Below the pieces are notes generated by a model. It did no database searches. It saw only the letters and a program-made list of their open reading frames with translations, and was not told the origin of the DNA. A stretch of DNA of 64,000 nucleotides from Polyangium jinanense (GTDB taxonomy: Bacteria; Myxococcota; Polyangia; Polyangiales; Polyangiaceae), in contig NZ_JAGTJJ010000007.1 of NCBI RefSeq assembly GCF_028435365.1, forward strand, positions 310,001 to 374,000. The letters run 5' to 3'. The position numbers were made by a program, and so were the translations under genes. Every line of letters starts with the position of its first letter. Within the stretch, counting starts at the first letter, position 1. This document shows positions 38,765-46,212 of this stretch, one piece after another.

Positions 38765-40246
38765 TCACGTTCCCCCTTGCACGAGCGGGAGCGAGCGCCT
38801 CCCCGCGCGCTCTCCCCATACGCGCGGCTTCTCCATGAAGCGCGCCTCCTTCTCCCGGTAGAGGATGTTGTAATTGCAGACGGGGATCGTCGAGCCGTCC
38901 GCATAACAGTTCGAATCGCAGCATTGATACGTGCGCTCCACGTCGAACGTCTCCTCGTCCATGTGCGAGTGCACGTAAACGGCCTTCGCGGCGCGCTCCG
39001 AGACGCGCAGCGCCTCGGCCGGCGAGAGGCGTTTGTCCTTCGGGAAGAGCTTGCGGACGAGTTTGTCGAGGAGATGGAGGCCCCGCTCGTCGCCCTCGTC
39101 CCCGCGCGCCCAGAGCATGTCGATCGCGTCCTGCAGCGCGCGTTCGAGGCGCGTGCCCGGCTCCAGGTAGAGGTGGTCGGCGAGGCAATCGTACATCGTG
39201 TCGGGATCGAGGAAACGCAGGAAGGGGAGCGCGGGGCCGCCCTCGTCGTCGAGCAGGAGATAGGCGATCTGGTAGCAGAGCGGGTGCGCGCTCGGCGAGG
39301 GCACGAAATCGGAGACGCGGAGCAAGCCGTCCGTCGTCTCTTCGATGGATTCGAGCACCTCCAGCATGGACATGCGGCCCGAGCGGTCGAAGGAGACGCC
39401 GCCTTGACCGGTGTACGTGATCGTGTGGATTTCGAGGTGGCGCACGCACGAGAGCTCGAGGCCCATGCGGATGATCCGGCCGACCTCCTTGTCGTTGTAG
39501 CCACGCGTCATCACGGGGATGAGCGTCGTGTCGACCTGGTGTTTGTCGAGGAGCGAAAGAACGCGGGTTTTGAGATCGACGAGCGTGGCGCCTTGCAGGG
39601 CGCGATCGACGTGTTTGTCGAAGGTGTCGAAGGAGAGCGCAATCCGCGCGCCGTGATCGGCGAGGCGCTTGACGAAATCCTCGTCGCGCGCGAGGCGCAC
39701 GCCGTTCGAGCACACGCTGACGCGGTGGATGCCGCGCGCGCGGGCCATCGAGACGAATTCGAGCAGGTGCGGGTGCAGGAGCGGCTCGCCGCCGGTGAGG
39801 TTGACGATGTCGAGATCGCCGCCGTGATCCTCGACGAGGTGATCGAGGACCCGGGCGAACTCCTCCCGGCTCATGTGGAATGCGTCGTCGTTCTTGTTGT
39901 GGACGTAGCAGATCGGGCAATCGAGGTCGCACGCGCTCGTGATCGTGACGACGGGCAAGCGGACCTTCTGCGTGTGGCTCTCGCACGGGCCACAGTCGAA
40001 GGGACAACCATGCTCGATCGGGCGCCGGATCTTCGCGGGGCGCGCCTCCTTCGGCACGATGGCGCGCGTGCGCTCGTACCAGGCCGCGCTCGTCGAGAGG
40101 CGCACCTCCTGCTCGCCGTGCGTCGGGCAGCGCTTCTGCATCCACGCTTCGCCGTTTGGCGTCGCCACGACGCGGGCCGGCAGGGCGTCCTTGCACACCT
40201 TGCAGAGGCTCGTGGTTTTGTGGAGAAGTCGCTCTGCGGTCTGCAT
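38765..40246 (-). CDS. Radical SAM enzyme of the Tes/MJ0619 type
   Basis: A 493-residue protein with three separate Cys motifs. An N-terminal zinc-type pair is present, CKVC near residue 15 and CPTHG near 40. A first iron-sulfur-like CPFDCGPC at about 80 is followed by the canonical radical SAM motif CDLDCPIC (C-x3-C-x2-C) at about 105. The SAM-side glycine motif is NLTGGEPLLHP. The C-terminal part has FVPSPSAHPLCYQIAYLL and a Cys cluster (CCDSNCYADG). This combination of a zinc element, two Cys clusters and a C-terminal Cys domain is that of tetraether lipid synthase and MJ0619-like proteins, which join carbon centres on lipids or methylate pterins. Homology to them is my reading; the reaction here is unknown. 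It is the first gene of the operon and divergent from an ABC exporter. Confidence 0.88.
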   Translation of the reverse strand: MQTAERLLHKTTSLCKVCKDALPARVVATPNGEAWMQKRCPTHGEQEVRLSTSAAWYERTRAIVPKEARPAKIRRPIEHGCPFDCGPCESHTQKVRLPVVTITSACDLDCPICYVHNKNDDAFHMSREEFARVLDHLVEDHGGDLDIVNLTGGEPLLHPHLLEFVSMARARGIHRVSVCSNGVRLARDEDFVKRLADHGARIALSFDTFDKHVDRALQGATLVDLKTRVLSLLDKHQVDTTLIPVMTRGYNDKEVGRIIRMGLELSCVRHLEIHTITYTGQGGVSFDRSGRMSMLEVLESIEETTDGLLRVSDFVPSPSAHPLCYQIAYLLLDDEGGPALPFLRFLDPDTMYDCLADHLYLEPGTRLERALQDAIDMLWARGDEGDERGLHLLDKLVRKLFPKDKRLSPAEALRVSERAAKAVYVHSHMDEETFDVERTYQCCDSNCYADGSTIPVCNYNILYREKEARFMEKPRVWGERAGRRSLPLVQGGT

Positions 40247-40300
40247 GATGGTTCGAGGATACTCGAAGAGCTGGGCGAATCGGATAGGCTTCGGGGCGCC

Positions 40301-41071
40301 ATGAACGAGGCGCAGGCCCAGGAGATCGTCCGAGCCGTGGGGCTCACGAAGCGCTTCGGCGAGACCGTGGCGCTCGACGACGTGAGCTTCGTGGTGGAAG
40401 GGCCCGGGCTCTGCGCCGTGCTCGGGCCGAACGGCGCGGGCAAGACGACGCTGCTCGACATCCTGGAGGGGCTCGCGGAGCCGACGCGTGGCGCGTATCG
40501 GCTCTTCGGCAAGGAGCCGCGGCCGTATCCGCGGAAGCGTGTGGGCGTGGTGATGCAGAAGGAGGCGCAGATCGAGCGGGTGACGGCGCGCGAGTACGCG
40601 GAGCTGTTCTCGTCGATCTACGGCGTGCGTGGCGGTCCAGAGCGGATCCTCTCGCGCGCGCGGCTCGAACATCGCGCGGCGACGGCCGTGACGCGGCTCT
40701 CGGGCGGCGAGGCGGCGCGGCTCTTCATCGCGACGGCCGTGGTGCATGATCCGACGCTCGTGTTCCTGGACGAACCCACGGCGCACCTCGATCCGGAGAA
40801 CAAACGGATCGTGGGGGAGATGTTGCGCGAGCTCGCCGAGGAGCGGACGCTCTTGATGACGACGCACGATCTGCGCGAGGCGGACGCGCTTGCGGATCGG
40901 CTCTTGTTCCTCGTGGGCGGGCGCGTGCGCGCGAGCGGGACGAAGGACGAGCTCGTGCGGGCGGTGCCCGAGGCCGAGCGGCGTGGGCTCGGAGTCGAGG
41001 ACGCGTTCTTCCATTTCTGCGCGATCGAGATCCGCGAGGGCCAGGCGATCGGGCGCGAGGAGGCGACGTGA
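40301..41071 (+). CDS. ABC transporter ATP-binding protein
   Basis: A 256-residue nucleotide-binding subunit: Walker A GPNGAGKTT (about 45), Q-loop region VVMQKEAQIE, signature LSGGEAARLF (about 135), Walker B LVFLDEPT, and the H-loop MTTHDLREAD. The set resembles export systems of the ABC-2 family rather than importers. Its start lies only 54 bp from that of the radical SAM gene on the other strand, so the two operons share a promoter region. Its stop overlaps the permease start as GTGA. The cargo is not indicated; the product of the neighbouring biosynthetic operon is a natural candidate. Confidence 0.9.
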   Translation: MNEAQAQEIVRAVGLTKRFGETVALDDVSFVVEGPGLCAVLGPNGAGKTTLLDILEGLAEPTRGAYRLFGKEPRPYPRKRVGVVMQKEAQIERVTAREYAELFSSIYGVRGGPERILSRARLEHRAATAVTRLSGGEAARLFIATAVVHDPTLVFLDEPTAHLDPENKRIVGEMLRELAEERTLLMTTHDLREADALADRLLFLVGGRVRASGTKDELVRAVPEAERRGLGVEDAFFHFCAIEIREGQAIGREEAT

Positions 41072-42096
41072 GCGCATTCTTGGTGCTCGTACGAATGCGG
41101 CTCCTCGACACGCTCCGGAACCGGAGCTCGGTCGGGTTCACGTTGGTCTTTCCGGTCGTGCTTCTTGCCGTGCTCGGGCTCGTGTTCATGAACGGGCACC
41201 CGTTCGAGCGGCGCTACGTGGCCGTGGTGTCGACGGGGACCGAGAGCGCGGCGATCGAGCGCTGCGTGGCCGAGCTCGGTGCGTTCGAGGAGGTGCGCGT
41301 GGGGCGCGAGCGGACCGAGGCCGAGGCGCTCGGCAAGCTTCGCGCGCGCATGGCGAGCGCCGTGCTCTCGGCCGCGCCGGACGGGGAGGGCGTGATCCTG
41401 CGCGTGGGGACGCGGGATCGGATCTTCGGCGGCGGGCTCGCGACGGCGCTCCCGGCGCCGGCGCGTCTCGACGTCGTGCAGGGGCCCGCGTGGGGGTACG
41501 TGCATTACCTCTTCCCGGGCATCCTCGCGTTTTCGGTGCTCGCGTCGGGCCTGTTCGGGATGGGGTATCCGATGGCCCTGTTCCGGCAGAATCTGTTCCT
41601 GAAGAAACTCGCGACGACGCCTTTGCCGAAGGGCACGTTCATCGCGGCGAACGTGGCGGCGCGGTCGTCGATCGTGCTCGTGCAGGTCGTGTTGCTGGTC
41701 GGGGCGGCGCGGCTCTTCTTCGATTTGCCGCTGACCCTCGTTTCGTTCGGCTGGCTCCTCGTGATCTCGATGCTTGGCGTGATCACGTTCCTCGGCGCGG
41801 GTTTCGCGCTCGCGACGGCGATCGACAACGCGGAGCTGCTCGTCGACGTGATCAGCGCGATCAACATGCCGATCGTCTTCCTGTCGGAGATGTTTTTCCC
41901 GCTGGAATCGCTGCCGCGGTTCCTGTCGACGGTGGGCGCGCTCCTGCCGTCGACGGAGATGGTGCGGCTTTCGCGCGCGGTGTTGCTCTACGGGGTGACG
42001 GACGTTTCGAGCCTCGCGGGAGGGCTCGGGATGATGGCGCTATGGGCGGCGGCGACGTTCGGGATCAGCCTCGCGTCGTTCAAGTGGCACGCGTGA
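41068..42096 (+). CDS. ABC-2 family transporter permease
   Basis: The GTG start reads VSAFLVLVRMRLLDTL and overlaps the stop of the ATP-binding gene. The 342-residue membrane protein has the ABC-2 layout: a first membrane segment (FTLVFPVVLLAVLGLVF), an extracytoplasmic domain of about 100 residues, then five to six membrane segments in the C-terminal half (YLFPGILAFSVLASGLFGMG, IVLVQVVLLVGAARL, LLVISMLGVITFLGAGF, and a last GMMALWAAATFGISLA). Exporters of this type move lipids, polyketides, peptides or drugs out of the cytoplasm. It pairs with the ATPase to give a full transporter if it dimerises. Confidence 0.88.
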   Translation: MSAFLVLVRMRLLDTLRNRSSVGFTLVFPVVLLAVLGLVFMNGHPFERRYVAVVSTGTESAAIERCVAELGAFEEVRVGRERTEAEALGKLRARMASAVLSAAPDGEGVILRVGTRDRIFGGGLATALPAPARLDVVQGPAWGYVHYLFPGILAFSVLASGLFGMGYPMALFRQNLFLKKLATTPLPKGTFIAANVAARSSIVLVQVVLLVGAARLFFDLPLTLVSFGWLLVISMLGVITFLGAGFALATAIDNAELLVDVISAINMPIVFLSEMFFPLESLPRFLSTVGALLPSTEMVRLSRAVLLYGVTDVSSLAGGLGMMALWAAATFGISLASFKWHA

Positions 42097-42340
42097 CGGA
42101 CGCGGATCTCGCGTTTCGCGGCGCCCTCGTCGTCGAGCGCCGCGCCGCGCCCGCGACGTGTGGAGGGGACACGCTGCGGGCGCGGCGACAGGCGCGAGGG
42201 AGAGCATGGCAGACGGAAAGGATCCGGAAAAGGGGGCGATCGGACGGAGTACGTCCTAGGGACAGGATATGTCCTATTGTGGAACGCTGCGGCGGGAAAG
42301 TTCCTTCACGGGGGTTTTCTCGGTAAGGTGCGGCTCCTCG
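42097..42340. other. Intergenic region with weak inverted repeat, likely promoter of the FadL-like operon
   Basis: The 244 bp between the permease and the first FadL-like gene carry no gene I can support. Near the middle is GGACA-ggata-TGTCC (42260-42274), flanked by two GTCCTA words, which could be an operator. No clear -35/-10 or terminator is visible. Confidence 0.25.
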
Positions 42341-43564
42341 ATGGCCGACGTTCCGCTGCGTTTCGTGCTCTCGATCGGCGTCGCGCTCGCGTGCGTGGGG
42401 GCGCCTTCGCGCGTGCAGGCAGGCGCGTTCGAGGTGCAGGGGCTCGGGCCGGAGGGCGTCGCGGAGGCGTCGGCGCGGAGCGCGCGCGCGGAGGACGGGA
42501 CGGCCGCGTATTTCAATCCCGGCGGGCTCGCGCTCGGGCAGGGGACGTCGATCGGCGTCGCGCCGATCCTCTCGGTGTCGACGCTCGAAGCGCAGGGAGA
42601 ACGGTTGCCCTTCGAGGAGCCGCTCGGGATCGCGGTGTCGGCGAGCGGGACGGTACCTCTGGAAGGCCCTCTCGCGGGGCGTTTTCGTCTGGGCTTCGCG
42701 GGGCATTTTTTACCGACGCGGGCGCTCCGGCTGCTCGCGCGGGAGGGTGATCGGGCTTTTCAACCGTATTACGACAATCGCACGCAGCGGCTCGTCGTGC
42801 TCCCGTCGCTCGGCGTGCGGATCACGCGGAATCTCGGGATCGGCGCGGCGGTCAATGTGCTCGCCGGGGTGCGTGGGCCGGCGCGGCTCGAAGCGGGCGC
42901 GACGGGGGCGCCGGAGCCGCGAATCGATATCGATGCGAATACAATCATGGCCGGGGTGTTCGGCGTTCGTTTCGATCCGGTCGAGGGCGCGCGGCTCGCG
43001 CTCGTCCTGCGGCAGGCGTTTGGCATTCCGCTGCGCATCGAGACGACGGCGGACGTGGGCGGCGTGCCGCTCGTGACGAACATCGAGACGAAACGCGCGA
43101 TGTTCGATCCGCTGACGGTGGTGCTCGCGTCGAGCTTCGACGTGGGGCGCGCGAGCTTCGAGATCGACGCGGCGTGGCATCAATGGTCGGCGTGGGAAGG
43201 GCCGTTTCTGTCGGTGCGCTCGACGCTGCCGGGGGTGAATCTCGGGTCACGTCCGATCGGACGGCTGTTTCGGGACGTGGTTTCGCTGCGGATTGCGTCG
43301 AATGTGCGGTTCGACCTCGGGAAACAGAGGACGCTCGTGCTCCGCGCTGGTGCAGGCGGAGAGCCGACGATGATGACGAGCGCGCCTCAGGGGAGGACGA
43401 ACCTGGTCGACGGGGACAAACTCACGGTCGGGCTGGGGGCGACGCTCGTGCTCGAGGACGTGCTCGCGAAGGCGCTCCGGATCGGTCTTGGCGGCAATGG
43501 GCAGTTCGTGTCGGCGTCGGGGTGCTTGTTTTCGACGTCGCTTGGCGTGGGGGTGGATCTATGA
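42341..43564 (+). CDS. FadL/OmpP1-like outer-membrane beta-barrel protein 1
   Basis: Start MADVPLRFVLSIGVALA begins a clear signal peptide (cleavage after VQAGAF). The 407-residue protein has the FadL plug signature SARSARAEDGTAAYFNPGGLAL, where bound substrate enters the barrel. Amphipathic strands run to the end and a terminal barrel strand closes the chain (CLFSTSLGVGVDL). FadL proteins let hydrophobic molecules cross the outer membrane. It is coupled (ATGA) to a second, shorter FadL-like gene and then a lipoprotein. Placed after an ABC exporter, it may help secrete or import the operon product. Cargo unknown. Confidence 0.85.
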   Translation: MADVPLRFVLSIGVALACVGAPSRVQAGAFEVQGLGPEGVAEASARSARAEDGTAAYFNPGGLALGQGTSIGVAPILSVSTLEAQGERLPFEEPLGIAVSASGTVPLEGPLAGRFRLGFAGHFLPTRALRLLAREGDRAFQPYYDNRTQRLVVLPSLGVRITRNLGIGAAVNVLAGVRGPARLEAGATGAPEPRIDIDANTIMAGVFGVRFDPVEGARLALVLRQAFGIPLRIETTADVGGVPLVTNIETKRAMFDPLTVVLASSFDVGRASFEIDAAWHQWSAWEGPFLSVRSTLPGVNLGSRPIGRLFRDVVSLRIASNVRFDLGKQRTLVLRAGAGGEPTMMTSAPQGRTNLVDGDKLTVGLGATLVLEDVLAKALRIGLGGNGQFVSASGCLFSTSLGVGVDL

Positions 43565-44835
43565 GCGCGGGGCGGCTTTGGGGCGGGCTCGTCCTCGCGA
43601 TTCTGCTCGCGAGCGGGCGCGCGGAGGCGACGGCGCCTTCGACGTTCGGGCACGGGGCGCGGAGCGCGGCGCTCGTGCGGGCGGACGTGGCGGACGCGGA
43701 TCCGGCGGGCGCGCCCGTGCAAAATGCGGCGCTCGCGGCGGCGCCCGGAGCGCGGGTTCGGCTCGGGTATGGGTATGGGCTGCTGGATCTGCGGATCGAT
43801 GATCGACGGGCCGACGTGGCCGACGTGTCGGGGCTGGACCTCGGCGTACAAGTGGGATTTCGGCTGCCCGCGTCGTTTTTTCTGGGATTCGCGCTCGCGG
43901 CGCACGTGCCGGACGCGCAGATTGCGAAGATAGGATTTCGGCCCGGGACCGAGCCACAGTTCGTCCGGTACGAGGCGGCCTTGCAGCGGGCGACGTTCGA
44001 TCTTGCGCTCGCCCTGCGGCGCGGGCCGTTTGCCCTCGGAATAGGCGCGGCGCTTGCGCTCGACATGGGCGGCGAGGGGACACGTTTCGAGCTCGGGCAG
44101 GACGCGGAGGGGACGTATGCGGACGCGGCTTCGGATATCTCGCTCGCGTATCGAGCGGCGCCGATCGTGGGGCTCGCGGTGGATCTCGGTCGCGTCGCGT
44201 TCGGGGCCTCGCTGCGCGGGGGGCTCGGGGTCTCCGTGGCGGTCGACAGCGACGTACGGATCGCGCTGGCGGAGAATCCGCTCAATGGGACGACGCAGGT
44301 GCGCGTGCGTGGGGTGAGCGGGTACGATCCGGCGCGGTTCGTGTTCGGGGCGCGGGCCAAGGTGGGCTCGGGTTTTTCGGTGCTGGGCTCGATCGAATGG
44401 CAGGGGTATTCGGACGCGCCACCGCCGGTCGCGGACGTGTCGCTCGACGTGGCGCTCGGGACGTCGCCCGGGCGGACGGAGGTGCGGTTCGTCGCGCCGA
44501 ACTTCCGGGATGTGCTGGTGCCGCGGCTTGGGGTGGAATGGACGACCGGCCGGTGGGCGGTGCGCGCGGGGTATGCGCTGTCGCCGTCGCCGGTGCCGCC
44601 GCAACGTGGATTCACGAGTTATGCGGATGCGACGCGGCACGCGGTGGGCCTCGGCGGCGGCGTGGGGCTCGGGCGGGTCTGGGGCGTGGATTTGCGGGCG
44701 GATCTGGCGGCGCAGGTATCGTTTCTGGCGGAGCGGGCGGAGGAGAAGGCGAGCCCGGCCCTGCCAAACGCGCGGTACGTGGTCTCGGGTCGCGTGGTGC
44801 ACGGGGCGCTCTCCGTGGAGGCGGCCTTTCGATGA
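43561..44835 (+). CDS. FadL-like outer-membrane protein 2
   Basis: Start MSAGRLWGGLVLAILLAS overlaps the preceding stop as ATGA. The 424-residue product has a signal peptide (cleavage near RAEATAPS) and the opening GHGARSAALVRADVADADPA, a degenerate version of the FadL entry motif. Alternating strand pattern (LRIDDRRADVADVSGLDLGV) and a late barrel-like end (ALSVEAAFR) support an outer-membrane beta-barrel. It is only distantly similar to its neighbour, so the two probably did not arise by recent duplication. Hydrophobic-molecule transport is inferred from the family. Translationally coupled on both sides. Confidence 0.8.
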   Translation: MSAGRLWGGLVLAILLASGRAEATAPSTFGHGARSAALVRADVADADPAGAPVQNAALAAAPGARVRLGYGYGLLDLRIDDRRADVADVSGLDLGVQVGFRLPASFFLGFALAAHVPDAQIAKIGFRPGTEPQFVRYEAALQRATFDLALALRRGPFALGIGAALALDMGGEGTRFELGQDAEGTYADAASDISLAYRAAPIVGLAVDLGRVAFGASLRGGLGVSVAVDSDVRIALAENPLNGTTQVRVRGVSGYDPARFVFGARAKVGSGFSVLGSIEWQGYSDAPPPVADVSLDVALGTSPGRTEVRFVAPNFRDVLVPRLGVEWTTGRWAVRAGYALSPSPVPPQRGFTSYADATRHAVGLGGGVGLGRVWGVDLRADLAAQVSFLAERAEEKASPALPNARYVVSGRVVHGALSVEAAFR

Positions 44836-46211
44836 AGAGAGGGGCTGCGTGGGTGTTGCTCCTCGCCTCGTGTGGGCTCGCGTCGGGGGAGGGGGAACGG
44901 GCGCCTTTTCCGGCGGATGGCGTGGGCGCGTTCGGGGAGGCGTCGCCGGTGGAGGTTTGTCGGGGGACGGCGCGGATCGTGGCACCCGCGCTGGCGACGG
45001 GGGCGACGGCGTTATGTGTGCCGGAAGGACAAACGGAGCGCGCTTGCGGGGCGGATGGGGAGTGCGAGGGGATCGAGCGGTGTATTTGCGGCCGCTGCAT
45101 CGTCGCGCCTTGCCAGGGGGCGGGATCGTGCGAGGGGCAAGCGGTTTGTCGGGGGAGGCGGTGCACGCGGGCCTGCGGGGCAGACGGCGACTGCGCGTCG
45201 GGGGAGCGTTGCGTTTCGGGGGGATGCGCGAGGTCGTGCGTGTCGGACGGCGATTGCCACCACGGGGAGGCCTGCGACGCGCTCGACGATGTCTGCACGG
45301 CGTCGCTTTGCGGCGGCGGCGCCTCGTGCGGGAGCGGGAGCACGTGCGTCGCGGTGGCCGAGGTGGCCGCGCTCGGCGAGCCCGTGCTGCTCGGGGACGA
45401 GCCGATCGCATTCGTGGAGCTCACGCGCGGGGCCGAGACGGTTTTGCTGCGGGCGCGTATCGAGGAGCTCTCGCGGTGGCGCGTGGATCCGGAGGCGCCG
45501 GTGTTCGTCGTGCCCGGGGAGGCGCGGGTGGGGGCGCCGAGCGTGCTCCGGCGCGGGGCGCGCATGGAGCTTTATGCGGAGGTGGGAGATCCGGCGAGGA
45601 TCGTGCGGGCCATTTCGATGGATGAAGGGCAGAGCTTCCTCGTGGACCAGGATCCCGCGCTTCTTGCAGCCGAGCCGTGGGAGGAGGGCGCCGTGGGATC
45701 CCCATCGGTGTTCGATTTCGACGGCGCGACATATTTGCTTTACGAAGGCGGAAGAGGCCGAGGGATCGGGCTTTGCCAGGTGACCGAGCAAGGCTGCACG
45801 CGTACCTCGCCAAACCCGGTCCTCGCGCCCGCGGACGTGGAGGATCCGGTCTTCTGGCGAGGTGTGACCGCGGTGGGGGCGCCGCACGTGTTCGTCAGGG
45901 GAGGAATCGTGCGGATCGTATTCACGGCGCGCGGGACGGAGGGGCGCGCGGCGGTGGGGCCGGAGGGCGCGCTGCCGCCGGATCCGAATGATTCGATCGG
46001 GCTCGCGGCGACGACCGATCTGAAGACGTTTTCCCTGTACCCGGTGGGGCCGATGTACGCGCGGCTCGTGAACCTGCGCGCGTACCTGGGCGAGCGGGAG
46101 GCCGCTGTGCGTGTATTGCCGGCGGGGGCCGAAATGGTGTTCGTCTCGGCGGATGCGTCCGGGGAAGGCGTGACGGGGATCTATCGGGCGGCGGGGCGCG
46201 GCGCGCCCTGA
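44832..46211 (+). CDS. Secreted Cys-rich lipoprotein with propeller-like domain
   Basis: Start MKRGAAWVLLLASCG, with lipobox LLASC, overlaps the previous stop as ATGA. The 459-residue product has an N-terminal Cys-rich part of EGF-like character (ACGADGECEGIERCICGRC, CRGRRCTRACGADGDC, then a third repeat SCVSDGDC). A C-terminal part of about 280 residues has bladed-propeller repeats typical of glycosidase-like or sialidase-like folds (VVPGEARVGAPSVLRRG, GSPSVFDFDGATYLLYEG, GAPHVFVRGGIVRIVF). I do not see catalytic residues. It is the last gene of the FadL-like operon and probably sits in the outer membrane near the barrels, acting as a receptor or scaffold. Confidence 0.8.
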   Translation: MKRGAAWVLLLASCGLASGEGERAPFPADGVGAFGEASPVEVCRGTARIVAPALATGATALCVPEGQTERACGADGECEGIERCICGRCIVAPCQGAGSCEGQAVCRGRRCTRACGADGDCASGERCVSGGCARSCVSDGDCHHGEACDALDDVCTASLCGGGASCGSGSTCVAVAEVAALGEPVLLGDEPIAFVELTRGAETVLLRARIEELSRWRVDPEAPVFVVPGEARVGAPSVLRRGARMELYAEVGDPARIVRAISMDEGQSFLVDQDPALLAAEPWEEGAVGSPSVFDFDGATYLLYEGGRGRGIGLCQVTEQGCTRTSPNPVLAPADVEDPVFWRGVTAVGAPHVFVRGGIVRIVFTARGTEGRAAVGPEGALPPDPNDSIGLAATTDLKTFSLYPVGPMYARLVNLRAYLGEREAAVRVLPAGAEMVFVSADASGEGVTGIYRAAGRGAP

Positions 46212-46212
46212 A

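Noticed and set aside
43387..45411. Long minus-strand frame opposite the FadL-like and lipoprotein genes
   Set aside because: Arg/Pro-rich antisense shadow; the plus-strand genes have signal peptides and overlapping stop/start codons.
36000..46211. Reading the locus as a classical polyketide or peptide biosynthesis cluster
   Set aside because: No ketosynthase, adenylation or carrier domain is present; the enzymes point to another chemistry.
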